Source: Niabella ginsenosidivorans (GTDB taxonomy: Bacteria > Bacteroidota > Bacteroidia > Chitinophagales > Chitinophagaceae). From it: DNA of 64,000 nucleotides. The position numbers and the translations under genes are program-made. The stretch is from the NCBI RefSeq assembly GCF_001654455.1, contig NZ_CP015772.1, forward strand, positions 4,712,001 through 4,776,000, given 5' to 3'. This document shows positions 51,893 to 61,218 of this stretch, in pieces. Below the pieces are notes generated by a model. It was not told where the DNA came from, made no database searches, and saw only the letters and a program-made list of their open reading frames with translations. Each line of letters opens with the position of its first letter. Position 1 is the first letter of the stretch.

Positions 51893-52068
51893 AACCAGGA
51901 AAGGTCCCTGATGAAGATCAGGGATAATAGGGAATCGTGTTCAAATCACGAGCTGTCGCGCAACTGTAAGCAGCCAGCAAGGCTTTACCCAATGTATGTC
52001 CACTGTTTCGCCCCGGGCGGAGCGGGAAGGGCGGTAAAGCTGCTGTAAGCCAGGAGACCTGCCTTTTC
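51893..52068 (+). promoter_or_regulatory. Cobalamin (B12) riboswitch
   Basis: The conserved elements appear in order: AAAGGTCCCT, AATAGGGAATC, GAGCTGTCGCGCAACTGTAA, CCACTG, GGGAAGG and the B12 box AAGCCAGGAGACCTGCC (about 52047-52063). Binding of a cobalamin should repress metE downstream (ATG 52254), which is the usual target because MetE is needed only without B12. The 185 bases between contain a weak hairpin (CCCATTCCGGTAACGGG) as part of the expression platform. Confidence 0.95.
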
Positions 52069-52253
52069 TGTATGAGCAATGCTTTCGCGGTCTGAAGCAA
52101 CGGTCTGTATGATGCCTTTTAAAAATTCCTACTTTATATCCGGAGTCCCATTCCGGTAACGGGCATCTGCTTGTCTTTTTCTTCTTATCCTTATCGCATT
52201 GTGAAATTTGCAAAGGGCTTTTAGCTTATTATTCATTAAAAAAGTTAAAAGAA

Positions 52254-54587
52254 ATGCAAACACACAATCTGGGCTACCCGCGTATTGGTAGTAACCGGGA
52301 ACTGAAAAAAGCCTGCGAACAATATTGGGCCGGCAAAATTGAAGCAGCACAACTGGAGCAGGTGGCCCGTGAAATAAGGTCAAATCACTGGCAATTACAG
52401 AAGGATGCCGGTATTGACTGGATCCCTGTAAATGATTTTTCCTTTTATGACCAGGTACTGGACACCTGCCTGATGACTGGTGCCATCCCGGAACGGTATC
52501 ACCCGTTAATTGAAAAGGAACATCTGAAAACGATCGACCTGCTTTTTGCAATGGCAAGAGGATATCAAAAGAACGGGTATGACCTTACTGCCATGGAAAT
52601 GACCAAGTGGTTCGATACCAACTACCATTATATTGTTCCTGAGTTTAAAAAAGACCAGAAATTCTCTTTTTTTAACAGCAAGGTTACTGATCAGTTCATC
52701 GAAGCTAAAAAGGCCGGCTACAATTCCAAACCCGTTTTAACAGGGCCTGTTACTTTTTTATTGCTGGGTAAAGAAAAAGAAGAAGGCTTTCACCGGATCG
52801 ACCTGCTGAAAAATCTTTTACCCGTATATTTTGAAGTGCTGGAAAAACTGGACGCCAGCGGCGCTTATTATGTGCAACTGGATGAGCCCTGCCTGACGCT
52901 GGATCTTACCCAAAAGGAACAGCAGGCGCTGGTAACGGCTTACACCGCTATGCAGCAACGGTTCCCTAACCTGAAGATCATCCTGGCCAATTATTTTGAT
53001 TGTTTCGGGGCCAATCTCTCAACCGCTTTATCGCTTCCCGTGCAGGTGCTGCACCTGGACCTAGTGCGCTGTCCTTCCCAGCTGGAAGATATCCTGGCGG
53101 TACCGGATTTTATCAGAGCAAGAACCCATTTGTCCCTGGGCATTGTGGATGGAAGAAATATCTGGAAGAATAATTTTAAACAATCCCTGTCACTGATCCA
53201 AAAAGCCCAGCAAAAAATAGGGGCAGACCGCATCTGGCTGGCGCCATCCTGTTCCCTGCTGCATACTCCCTGCGACCTGGATCTGGAAACTGATGAAAGG
53301 CATCTTACCGCTGAAATAAAACAGTGGATGGCCTTTGCCCAACAAAAGCTGGCGGAGGTAGCGTCCCTGAAGCAGATTGCTGCGGACCCTGAAACCCCCG
53401 CCTCAAAAACGCTGCTGGAAGCCAACATCCGGTGCATTGAAAGCCGCCGCAGCTCCGCGTTGATCCATAACCAGCAGGTAAAGCAACGCGTAGCAGCAAT
53501 AACAGAAGCCGATGCGAGACGAAACAGTTCTTTTACTGCAAGAAAAGAAAAGCAGCAGCAGGAGTTCCGGCTGCCGCTCTTTCCTACTACTACCATTGGG
53601 TCCTTTCCGCAAACAAAAGAAATCCGGGCCTGGAGGGCGCAATGGAAAAAGCAGCAGCTTTCAGATACTGAATATGACCGGCTGCTGAAAGAGGCTGCTC
53701 AGGAAGCCATTCGATGGCAGGAAGAAGCAGGCTTAGATGTATTAGTGCACGGCGAATTTGAGCGCAACGATATGGTGGAATATTTTGGAGAGCAACTGGC
53801 AGGCTTTGCTTTTACCCAAAACGGATGGGTACAAAGCTATGGCAGCCGCTGTGTAAAGCCACCCGTCATTTATGGCGATATATACCGGCCGGCACCAATG
53901 ACCGTTGAATGGAGCCGTTATGCCCAGTCCCTTACCCGTAAATGGGTAAAAGGCATGCTGACCGGCCCTGTGACCATTTTGCAGTGGAGCTTTGTGCGGG
54001 ACGACCAGCCCAGGAGCGTAACGGGCGATCAGATAGCGCTGGCCATCCGGGACGAAGTAATTGATCTGGAAAAAGCGGGGATAAAGATCATCCAGATTGA
54101 TGAGCCGGCAATAAGGGAAGGACTACCTTTAAGAAAGGAAAACCGCCGGGAGTACCTGGACTGGGCCGTAAGGGCATTCCGCATTGCAGCAAGCGGTGTA
54201 CAGGATGCAACCCAAATCCATACCCATATGTGCTACTCTGAATTCAATGATATCATTAACAATATTGCAGATATGGATGCCGATGTAATTACTATAGAAA
54301 CCTCCCGCTCCCAAATGGAATTGCTGGATGCTTTTGCCACTTTTGCATATCCGAATGATATAGGTCCTGGTGTGTACGACATTCATTCGCCCCGTGTTCC
54401 CTCAAAACAGGAAATGGTAGCATTGATTGAAAAAGCGCTGCACTATATTCCGGCAGAACGCCTTTGGGTGAACCCGGATTGCGGTTTAAAAACACGCGGA
54501 TGGAAAGAAACAAAACGGGCGCTTACGGAAATGGTAAACGCAGCCAAAACACTGCGGGAAAAAATACAGCACCCCGTATTGCAATAA
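52254..54587 (+). CDS. metE: Cobalamin-independent methionine synthase
   Basis: This 777-residue enzyme transfers methyl from 5-methyl-tetrahydropteroyltriglutamate to homocysteine. It has the usual two barrels. The N-terminal half begins LGYPRIGSNRELKKACEQYW. The C-terminal catalytic half has TTTIGSFPQTKEIRAWR (about 443) and the zinc site in IHTHMCYSEFNDII (about 660) and NPDCGLKTRGW (about 742). Regulated by the B12 riboswitch upstream and followed immediately by a cysteine-rich gene. Confidence 0.97.
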   Translation: MQTHNLGYPRIGSNRELKKACEQYWAGKIEAAQLEQVAREIRSNHWQLQKDAGIDWIPVNDFSFYDQVLDTCLMTGAIPERYHPLIEKEHLKTIDLLFAMARGYQKNGYDLTAMEMTKWFDTNYHYIVPEFKKDQKFSFFNSKVTDQFIEAKKAGYNSKPVLTGPVTFLLLGKEKEEGFHRIDLLKNLLPVYFEVLEKLDASGAYYVQLDEPCLTLDLTQKEQQALVTAYTAMQQRFPNLKIILANYFDCFGANLSTALSLPVQVLHLDLVRCPSQLEDILAVPDFIRARTHLSLGIVDGRNIWKNNFKQSLSLIQKAQQKIGADRIWLAPSCSLLHTPCDLDLETDERHLTAEIKQWMAFAQQKLAEVASLKQIAADPETPASKTLLEANIRCIESRRSSALIHNQQVKQRVAAITEADARRNSSFTARKEKQQQEFRLPLFPTTTIGSFPQTKEIRAWRAQWKKQQLSDTEYDRLLKEAAQEAIRWQEEAGLDVLVHGEFERNDMVEYFGEQLAGFAFTQNGWVQSYGSRCVKPPVIYGDIYRPAPMTVEWSRYAQSLTRKWVKGMLTGPVTILQWSFVRDDQPRSVTGDQIALAIRDEVIDLEKAGIKIIQIDEPAIREGLPLRKENRREYLDWAVRAFRIAASGVQDATQIHTHMCYSEFNDIINNIADMDADVITIETSRSQMELLDAFATFAYPNDIGPGVYDIHSPRVPSKQEMVALIEKALHYIPAERLWVNPDCGLKTRGWKETKRALTEMVNAAKTLREKIQHPVLQ

Positions 54588-54845
54588 ATGTGTAAACATG
54601 AACAGAAATACTGCCCCCGGTGCGAGCAACCTTTTGAATGCAAGGTGGGCAGTATTTTACTTTGCCAATGCAGTTCTGTAATATTAACAGATGCCGAGCG
54701 CGATTTCATCACCGGGCTGTATGAAGATTGCCTGTGCGCCCGATGTCTTGCTGATATGAAAATACTGTATCATAAACAAACCTTTCAAAGTAAACTCAAA
54801 AAAATACTGGGCGTTTTATACAGGGAGCCGCATTTACCACGGTGA
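54588..54845 (+). CDS. Cysteine-rich CWC-family protein, co-transcribed with metE
   Basis: This 85-residue protein starts in the base after the metE stop, so it is part of that transcript. Its first half has paired cysteines (YCPRCEQPFECKVG..LCQC) and its second a CLCARCL pair, the pattern of the cysteine-rich CWC family, which is probably zinc-binding. The end is basic. Function unknown, but control by the B12 riboswitch would tie it to B12-limited conditions. Confidence 0.75.
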   Translation: MCKHEQKYCPRCEQPFECKVGSILLCQCSSVILTDAERDFITGLYEDCLCARCLADMKILYHKQTFQSKLKKILGVLYREPHLPR

Positions 54846-55314
54846 TGCCCGTTAGTAACAGTTGCATAAGATTTAGTAGACAATCTGTTAGGATTTGCCC
54901 CCGGTTCGCCACAGATCCCCCCGCTTCTCCCGCTATCGCGGACTGCGACCGGGATGACGATTAAAAAAATTGTCATCCCAATAAGCTTAAAGGCAACGCT
55001 TTTATGATTGCCAATGACAGATGTGTTATTGTTTTGAAAATCAATTTTCTTTTTTGTCATGCCGTTCCTACAGTTCGGAATTGTTTCGGCATCTATTTAT
55101 CGCTAATTTGGACCCTAAAACAAAAACAGATCCCGGAATAAGTCCGGGATGATATCTTCAGGGTGACCTGTAAGAATAATTGTCATAGCCTCATTAATTT
55201 TGTTTTTACAAATGGAAAACTCCGGGTGACAGTGTTCTTTTAATCTAAATGGTATTATAAAGCAAGACGGTAAACCCATTTGCTGCCGGCTTTATTAAAA
55301 ACCGGATCCTTATT
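54846..55314. other. Gene-free stretch containing repeat copy B
   Basis: No gene is supported here. Most of it (54946-55230) is a repeat inverted relative to 38502-38819. It also contains palindromes such as ATCCCGGA/TCCGGGAT near 55130-55150. Confidence 0.7.
54946..55230 (-). repeat. Intergenic repeat element, copy B (inverted)
   Basis: About 285 bases, in reverse complement, match copy A at 38502-38819, with shared blocks in the same order (GTTTTCCATTT, ACCCTGAAGAT, ATCTGTTTTTGTTT, TTTAAGCTTATTGGG). The copies are about 16 kb apart and differ by scattered changes and small gaps. Confidence 0.75.
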
Positions 55315-55917
55315 CTATTTCTGAACCGGCTGCGGGTTAAAACTGATGTTCTTGCGAATGGCATCCATCAGTGCATTGGCGCCATTCCAGGTACCCTGGT
55401 AATACAGCCCGTTCTGGAAGGAAGGAACAAAAACAGATGCAATAATATTGTCTATCTGATCCCTGGGCAATAACCGGGTTACAAAATTTCCACAATCAAT
55501 CGCTACCTTGTTTAAGGATTTGCTTACAGAAATCACCATTGATTTTTCAGCCTTCCCGTGCAGGGCATCCCACTCTTTTAATAGGGATTTATTATTCTTT
55601 TCAAAATTATCAGGCAGCACTTTATCCGTTCCCAGTGTTACTATTTTGATCGGGATCAGATTGCTCTGTTCAAATAAATGCATTAAACTATCCAGTTTCT
55701 GAACTTCGGCCGGAGAAAAAACCTGTTCATAGTCGTATACCATGTTCACATTGGCCGGGGTTGCCACAAATTGCTGCGGATACTGCAGCTTTACGTCCCT
55801 GCCATTTGCGTTGCGTTGTGTAACAGCCTGGTCTAATTTTTTTGTCGGGCTACAGGCAACAAAGAAAACGCCTGCTGCAATTGCAAAAAGAAAGGGATAG
55901 AAACACAGGTACTTCAT
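55315..55917 (-). CDS. TPM-domain lipoprotein
   Basis: This 200-residue protein has a signal peptide with lipobox FFVAC (Cys about 22) followed by a TPM (TLP18.3/Psb32/MOLO-1-like) domain: MVYDYEQVFSPAEVQKLDSLMHLFEQ, IPIKIVTLGTDK, SMVISVSKSLNKVAIDCGNFVTRLL. Eukaryotic members act as photosystem-repair phosphatases or channel auxiliaries; bacterial roles are unknown. Monocistronic, with a -7 box at 55947-55954. Confidence 0.85.
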   Translation of the reverse strand: MKYLCFYPFLFAIAAGVFFVACSPTKKLDQAVTQRNANGRDVKLQYPQQFVATPANVNMVYDYEQVFSPAEVQKLDSLMHLFEQSNLIPIKIVTLGTDKVLPDNFEKNNKSLLKEWDALHGKAEKSMVISVSKSLNKVAIDCGNFVTRLLPRDQIDNIIASVFVPSFQNGLYYQGTWNGANALMDAIRKNISFNPQPVQK

Positions 55918-55946
55918 AAAATGAATTTAAAATGATTTGTATGCTA

Positions 55947-55954
55947 CAAACTTA
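55947..55954 (-). promoter_or_regulatory. -7 box of the TPM gene
   Basis: TAAGTTTG on the minus strand (exact TAnnTTTG), 29 bases before the ATG. A TTTG lies 16 bases upstream, slightly close for a -33 element. Confidence 0.5.
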
Positions 55955-55977
55955 CTTTTTAAATGAATATCAAAAAT

Positions 55978-57225
55978 TCATTTATTGAACAAAAGTTGCA
56001 GATAAAAAGAAGGCTTTGTTAATTTTTTACGCAGATCCACTTCATAAAACATACAGGAAAGCAGTTCCTGTACTTTTTTGTTTTTTGCGCCTATGTTGAT
56101 GAAGAAATTAAACAGCCGGGGATAATTTACCAGTTTTTGGATACGGGTGCTCAGCCGCAGCTCCGGCCCAAAAACACGTTCTATTTCCATATCATATTTC
56201 GCCAGTCCGGCGGCTGAAAAATCATTTGCCTGTATAGCCCTTGCAGCCTGCAGCGCGGCCAGCCTGCCGGATCCCATGGCATTGCCAATCCCTTCCCCGG
56301 TAAACGGGTCTATAAGATAACCGGCATCCCCTACCAGCATAAACCGGGTGCCGCTGAGCCTTCTCTTTTTACTTCCCAATGGTAATCCATATCCCTCTAT
56401 AGTTCCCTGCAGCGTTGCATTTTTAAACCGTTCCTTAAAAACAGGATCGTTCTCCACAATATGGACAAGCTCTTTTTTAAGGTTTACTTTTCCCCGGTGC
56501 ACTGCCTCGCTCAGCATTCCGATTCCTACATTTGCCTCTCCGTTGGGCAATGGAAATATCCAGAAATAGCCTGGCAGCAGATTTTTAAGGAAATGCAGCT
56601 CAATAAAATGCCGGGGATGCATACCGGCAACTCCTTTGTAATAGGCACGTATACCGGCCATATAATGTTTGGGCTCCATAGCAATGCCCGCTACCTGTTT
56701 GGTAAAAGCAGCATGGGCGCCACCGGCAATAATCAGCAGGGACGCTTTTACCTCAAACCCTTTACCATCGCTGACCAGGTACCCATCCGGCTGCAGCTCA
56801 TATTTTATAATGTGTTTGCCCTCAAATAATTTCACATGCGGACACCTCTTAAGCTCTTGCACAAGAAAATGATCAAAGTTCCATCTCTTACATACATAAC
56901 CGATAGGCGTTTGCCGGTGCGCTGCATTATCCGCATCAAAATCTGGCCGGTAACCGATTCCCAGTAGCTGTCTGTTTGGAGCAGCAAAGCTGACACCCCA
57001 GCTGTTTACTTTAAATCCTGCGCCTTTCAGCCGTTCCGCAATGGCTGGATCAATCTTTTGCAGGCAGGTTAATACTTTACCGCTCAGGCCATCGCCGCAA
57101 ACCTTATCCCTTGGGAATACCGCCTTATCTACTACCACACAATCAACTTCCTCCCTGTTTAACTGCAGGGCAGCTGTTGCGCCTCCCGGTCCGGCCCCGA
57201 TGATACAAACCCTGGTAGCAATCAT
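55978..57225 (-). CDS. Geranylgeranyl-reductase-family FAD-dependent oxidoreductase
   Basis: This flavoprotein of about 415 residues has the Rossmann FAD site VCIIGAGPGGATAALQL at the very start, the second FAD motif MLVGDAGYLIDPFTGEGIGNAM (about 280-300) and a C-terminal helical region. Family members reduce isoprenoid double bonds or act on halogenated or polyketide substrates; the real substrate here is unknown. I chose ATG 57225 because the alternative GTG at 57243 lies in the dnaN terminator hairpin. Confidence 0.88.
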   Translation of the reverse strand: MIATRVCIIGAGPGGATAALQLNREEVDCVVVDKAVFPRDKVCGDGLSGKVLTCLQKIDPAIAERLKGAGFKVNSWGVSFAAPNRQLLGIGYRPDFDADNAAHRQTPIGYVCKRWNFDHFLVQELKRCPHVKLFEGKHIIKYELQPDGYLVSDGKGFEVKASLLIIAGGAHAAFTKQVAGIAMEPKHYMAGIRAYYKGVAGMHPRHFIELHFLKNLLPGYFWIFPLPNGEANVGIGMLSEAVHRGKVNLKKELVHIVENDPVFKERFKNATLQGTIEGYGLPLGSKKRRLSGTRFMLVGDAGYLIDPFTGEGIGNAMGSGRLAALQAARAIQANDFSAAGLAKYDMEIERVFGPELRLSTRIQKLVNYPRLFNFFINIGAKNKKVQELLSCMFYEVDLRKKLTKPSFYLQLLFNK

Positions 57226-57229
57226 ACAA

Positions 57230-57256
57230 TAAAAAAGGCCCACTTTTGTGAGCCTT
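57230..57256 (-). terminator. Terminator of dnaN
   Basis: On the minus strand AAGGCTCAC and GTGGGCCTT form a hairpin followed by a T-run. It lies 19 bases after dnaN and directly before the flavoprotein gene. Confidence 0.85.
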
Positions 57257-57274
57257 ATTCTAATTATTTATCAG

Positions 57275-58390
57275 TTATTGATTCAGCATTAACGGCATTA
57301 CCAGCATCAGCAGTTCTTCGCTCTCCTCCTGGTCTACGGGTTTGATCAGGCCTGCTTTTGTAGGTGTGCTCAACTCCATATATACTTCTTCGCTATCTGT
57401 AGCGTTCAGCATTTCAATCAGGAATTTGGCATTAAAGGCAATTACCAGGTCCTCACCATTGTACTGGCATTTCATACGCTCATTGCCCTCAAAGCTAAAG
57501 TCCACATCCTGCGCGGCCAGTTGCAGTTCACTGCCGCTGATGTTCAGGGCAACCTGGTACGTGCTTTTATTACTGAAAACGCTTACCCGGCGCAAGGCTC
57601 CTAAAAATTCAATGCGGTTCACTGTTAATTTATACGGGTTTTCCGTGGGGATCACCACTTTGTAATCCGGAAAACGCGCATCAATCAACCTACAGCTCAT
57701 TTGCGTGGTTCCATGCACTACAAAGAAGTGGTTGCTGTTATAATTGATGGTAATTTCATCCTCATTATCCGGCAAAGCCGATTTTAAAAGGTTCAGCGGT
57801 TTACGCGGCACAATAAACGTATCTGCGTTCGGCGAGCTTACATCGGTTCTTTTATAACGCACCAGCCTGTGCGCATCCGTTGCCACAAATTGTATCCCCT
57901 TTTTATCCAGTTCAAAGAATACACCTGTCATAGCGGGCCTTAAATCGTCGGTACTGGTGGCAAACAGCGTTTTATTAATGGCAGTAACCAGCGCAGTAGA
58001 CGTCATGGTAAAGCCGGAAGCATCATCTGCGGTTGGTTCTTTGGGGAAATTATCGGGATTTTCGCCCATTACCTTATACTTACCATTGTCGCTCGTAATT
58101 TCAACACCATAATTCTTATCAATATTGAAGGTAAGCGGTTGTTCCGGTATGTTCTTTAAAGAATCGATCAGGATCTTTGCGGGAATGCAAACACGGCCGC
58201 TGTCTTTTGCCTCTACCGGCATTTCCGTTTTCATAACCGTTTCCAGATCTGTTGCAACAATAGTCAGCCGGTTCTTATCAATGTCAAACAAAAAGTCTTC
58301 CAGAATAGGCAATACGTTGTTGGCGTTAATTACACCGGAAATGTTCTGAAGCTGTTTCAGTAATGCTGACGATGATACAATAAATTTCAT
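57275..58390 (-). CDS. dnaN: DNA polymerase III beta subunit (sliding clamp)
   Basis: This 371-residue protein has three repeated domains of about 120 residues each, typical of the ring-shaped clamp: MKFIVSSSALLKQLQNISGVI at the start, ATDLETVMKTEM, FVATDAHRLVRYKR (about 180), FIVPRKPLNLLKSAL and the end LLMLVMPLML. The clamp holds the polymerase on DNA. No dnaA or recF gene is beside it, so this is not the classical origin order. Confidence 0.97.
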   Translation of the reverse strand: MKFIVSSSALLKQLQNISGVINANNVLPILEDFLFDIDKNRLTIVATDLETVMKTEMPVEAKDSGRVCIPAKILIDSLKNIPEQPLTFNIDKNYGVEITSDNGKYKVMGENPDNFPKEPTADDASGFTMTSTALVTAINKTLFATSTDDLRPAMTGVFFELDKKGIQFVATDAHRLVRYKRTDVSSPNADTFIVPRKPLNLLKSALPDNEDEITINYNSNHFFVVHGTTQMSCRLIDARFPDYKVVIPTENPYKLTVNRIEFLGALRRVSVFSNKSTYQVALNISGSELQLAAQDVDFSFEGNERMKCQYNGEDLVIAFNAKFLIEMLNATDSEEVYMELSTPTKAGLIKPVDQEESEELLMLVMPLMLNQ

Positions 58391-58596
58391 CCGTATATTA
58401 TTTTATGTTTTTGTTCCATTTTGGTAAATGGTAGCAGCGAAACTACTATTTTATTGCTGAATGTCTGAAAAATTCTGTCCCCATTTTTGGGAAAAACAGG
58501 GGGAAAAACGGCAATTTCCCAGGTAAGTAAATATCCCGCAAGATTTTTTAGGTAGTTAAATAAGGTTTAGTAACTTCCCCAACTTAAACAGGTCCT

Positions 58597-59928
58597 ATGC
58601 TGAATAAGTTTTTAAACTGGGTTAGAGGTAAGGAGGAGCCCGCCGGTAAGGGAATCCTCTTAATGGACTTTGGCCGTTATTCCGATAATAATAAGGTTTC
58701 GGGCAAAGTACGCCGCTGGAAAGACGCCGATAATCTTTTTAAAGAAAAAAAATATGCAGAATCCGTTGATGCCTTTTTTGATTATTTAAGGGACGACGAT
58801 GCAGAGAATGTTCGCTATACACGTGAAGGCAACCATGTACGCTTTGAGTTTTACCAGGGTTCAAAGATCATCCGTGGGGAAATAAAGGAAAACCATTTGT
58901 CGGCCGATGTAAAACTGGCACGTATGGCCGAACCTTCTGTTCCAGTAATGCGCCGCCTGCTCGAAATGAATTTTGCATTGTATTACAGTCGCTTTGCGCT
59001 GAATAAGGATGAGCTTTGTATGCGCTTTGATACGGATCTTGCCACCGCTAATCCCAATAAGCTCTATTACGGCTTAAAGGAGCTGGCTACAAAATCCGAC
59101 AAACAGGACGACCTGCTGATCGATGATTTTTCCTCACTTCAGGCTATAGACCAGGACCATATTATTCCCCTGCCGGACGATGAAAAGGAAGTTAAATATA
59201 CCTTTATGCAGCGCTGGATTACGGAGACCCTTGAAAAAGTAGGAGAAGTGGATGCCGATAAGTTCTCCGGGGGCATCTCCTATTTGCTGCTGAGCCTCGT
59301 TTACCGTATCGACTTCCTGATCATACCGGAAGGGCAGCTGTTGAACCAACTGGAAAAAATAGGGGGCATCTATTTCAAAAAGGATGAACGCTCTGTTGTT
59401 GATAAGAACAGGGACATGATCGAAGCTTTCAGGGAATTAAAAGCAAAACCCAGAGATGAGGTGTTTAAAAACCTTTTCCGCTCCAAGTACACTTTTTCCA
59501 TTGTAACACCACAGGTGCATAAAGTGCTTGCAGACGCCATTCACGAGGCCAATGAAAATATGCTCTGGTACAGAGACAACCGGTATGACTATTTTGCCAA
59601 TAAGCTGATGGAATATGGGTTATCCTATTGCCAGTACTCCTACAGCCTGCCCAGGCCTATTACCCTGCTCATCCAGCTTTTTATGCGGGTGAACTATCCC
59701 GACTACTTTAAGGCATTAGGTTATGGAGAAACTTTTTATGATCCGGCAACCAACCGTTTCAGGGAGGAGGCCATTATCCGTTATATGCGCACGATAGAAA
59801 GCCAGTGGAAGGAACGTTACCCCTATATGAGCTTCAGAACAGAAACATTGAGTTTTGTAAACCTTTTATCATTTAACTATAGTTTTACCACTTTAATTGA
59901 AAAGTTAAATATGGACATTCCGGCCTGA
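58597..59928 (+). CDS. Conserved protein of unknown function, paired with the protease
   Basis: This 443-residue cytoplasmic protein has no signal peptide or membrane helix. Its N-terminal part (about 35-170, DADNLFKEKKYAESVDAFFDYL, NHVRFEFYQGSKIIRGEIKE) looks like a YbjN/type-III-chaperone-type fold. The remaining ~270 residues are helical and rich in Tyr, Phe and Arg, without a motif I know. The protease gene starts 22 bases later and has a similar YbjN-like part at its C-terminus, so I infer that the two products work together. Function unknown. Confidence 0.75.
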   Translation: MLNKFLNWVRGKEEPAGKGILLMDFGRYSDNNKVSGKVRRWKDADNLFKEKKYAESVDAFFDYLRDDDAENVRYTREGNHVRFEFYQGSKIIRGEIKENHLSADVKLARMAEPSVPVMRRLLEMNFALYYSRFALNKDELCMRFDTDLATANPNKLYYGLKELATKSDKQDDLLIDDFSSLQAIDQDHIIPLPDDEKEVKYTFMQRWITETLEKVGEVDADKFSGGISYLLLSLVYRIDFLIIPEGQLLNQLEKIGGIYFKKDERSVVDKNRDMIEAFRELKAKPRDEVFKNLFRSKYTFSIVTPQVHKVLADAIHEANENMLWYRDNRYDYFANKLMEYGLSYCQYSYSLPRPITLLIQLFMRVNYPDYFKALGYGETFYDPATNRFREEAIIRYMRTIESQWKERYPYMSFRTETLSFVNLLSFNYSFTTLIEKLNMDIPA

Positions 59929-59950
59929 CCGCGGGCCGTCATTAGCAGTT

Positions 59951-61051
59951 ATGAACGCACAGGAAATTATCAATACATACCAGCGCGCCGTTATCCAGAT
60001 AGCCACCCAAACAGGCACCGGCACCGGTTTTTACCTCATGGACTATGACCTCATCATTACCAATAACCACGTGGTCAATAACACACCGGAGGTAACCATA
60101 CAGGGCAAAACGTTCGACAAACAGCTTTCAAGGGCTTTGTATACAGACCCCAAGCATGACCTGGCATTTTTACAACCTCCAACAGGGGCCGACCTTGCAG
60201 CTATACATATTGGAGATTACGCTGCCATGAAGGATGGCGATAATGTTATTGCCATCGGCCATCCCTATAACCTGAGCTATTCCGCCACACAGGGCGTTAT
60301 ATCAAAAGTGGACCGCATCCGCGATGGATTAAAATATATCCAGATCGACGCAGCCATTAATCCCGGCAACAGCGGGGGCCCGCTGGTAGATTATGCCGGC
60401 AATGTGATCGGCGTAAACTCTTTTATTATAAAGGGGGGCGATAACCTGGGCTTTGCATTGCCCGCAAGCTATTTAAAAGAAGCCATTGACCTGTACATGC
60501 CCTATAAGGGCCAGGAAGCAGTGCGCTGCTCCAGTTGCGATTCACTGGTTACAGCAGCCAATATTGATAATAATAAATACTGCCCTAATTGCGGTTCGGA
60601 AGTAAAGCTGCTGCAGGTTCCTGAAAAAGAGGCGGAGCTGATGGGCGTGGCCCGGCTCATTGAAGACATTTTAAAAGAGCTGGGGAAAGATGTGCGCCTG
60701 GCGCGGGATGGCGCCAACCAGTGGAGTGTAAAAGAAGGCTCGGCAAAGATCAACATCAGCTATAACCCCGATAACTTCTTCATAGCCGGCGATGCCTATC
60801 TGTGCCAGATGCCGCCGGAGCCTTCCAAAATAAAGCCATTATACCAGTTCCTGCTGCAGGAAAACAATAAACCAACGGGGCTGGTGCTGAGCTGTCAGAA
60901 AAACAATATTGTATTAAGCCGGTTGCTATATGACCTGGACATGACAAAAGAATCGGGAGTGCTGGAATTTAAAAACCTCTTTGAGCAGGCAGACCATTAT
61001 GATGATTATCTGAAAAACGAGTTTGGCTGTACCGCCCGTTTAGAGGAATAG
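59951..61051 (+). CDS. Cytoplasmic trypsin-like (HtrA-related) serine protease with zinc ribbon
   Basis: This 366-residue protein has no signal peptide: the trypsin-like domain starts at once. The catalytic triad is visible: His40 (IITNNHVV), Asp70 (DPKHDLAFL) and Ser141 (INPGNSGGPL). Unlike HtrA there is no PDZ domain. Instead a zinc ribbon (CSSC..CPNC, about 190-215) and a C-terminal YbjN-like domain (about 230-360) follow. A cytoplasmic protease with this build is uncommon. It is 22 bases downstream of the unknown partner gene. Confidence 0.88.
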   Translation: MNAQEIINTYQRAVIQIATQTGTGTGFYLMDYDLIITNNHVVNNTPEVTIQGKTFDKQLSRALYTDPKHDLAFLQPPTGADLAAIHIGDYAAMKDGDNVIAIGHPYNLSYSATQGVISKVDRIRDGLKYIQIDAAINPGNSGGPLVDYAGNVIGVNSFIIKGGDNLGFALPASYLKEAIDLYMPYKGQEAVRCSSCDSLVTAANIDNNKYCPNCGSEVKLLQVPEKEAELMGVARLIEDILKELGKDVRLARDGANQWSVKEGSAKINISYNPDNFFIAGDAYLCQMPPEPSKIKPLYQFLLQENNKPTGLVLSCQKNNIVLSRLLYDLDMTKESGVLEFKNLFEQADHYDDYLKNEFGCTARLEE

Positions 61052-61149
61052 CGATAATAATATTCATTATATCACCTTTTTGATTTTTTCAGAGTAGCAA
61101 ACTACAAAATAGCTTTGTAAAAGCAACAAAATACAGTCTAAAAAACTTA

Positions 61150-61157
61150 GTACATTT
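61150..61157 (+). promoter_or_regulatory. -7 box of the VapBC-type pair
   Basis: TACATTTG is an exact TAnnTTTG match. It excludes a translation start at 61156 and favours the GTG at 61219. No clear -33 element. Confidence 0.5.
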
Positions 61158-61218
61158 GTATAAGTGGTGTTGGGGTTATAGAAGCTGGAAAAGCTTATTT
61201 ACAAAAAATGAAATAGAA

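Noticed and set aside
51930-51965. tRNA-like stretch (TTCAAATC)
   Set aside because: Belongs to the cobalamin riboswitch; no acceptor stem or cloverleaf can be drawn.
52991-53596. Minus-strand open frame of 201 residues
   Set aside because: Fully inside metE on the other strand, Ser/Cys/Arg-rich shadow sequence.
57226-57243. GTG at 57243 as start of the flavoprotein
   Set aside because: It lies in the dnaN terminator hairpin; the FAD motif follows directly after ATG 57225.
57275-58390. Replication origin near dnaN
   Set aside because: No dnaA, no cluster of DnaA boxes and no recF seen; dnaN alone is not evidence of an origin.
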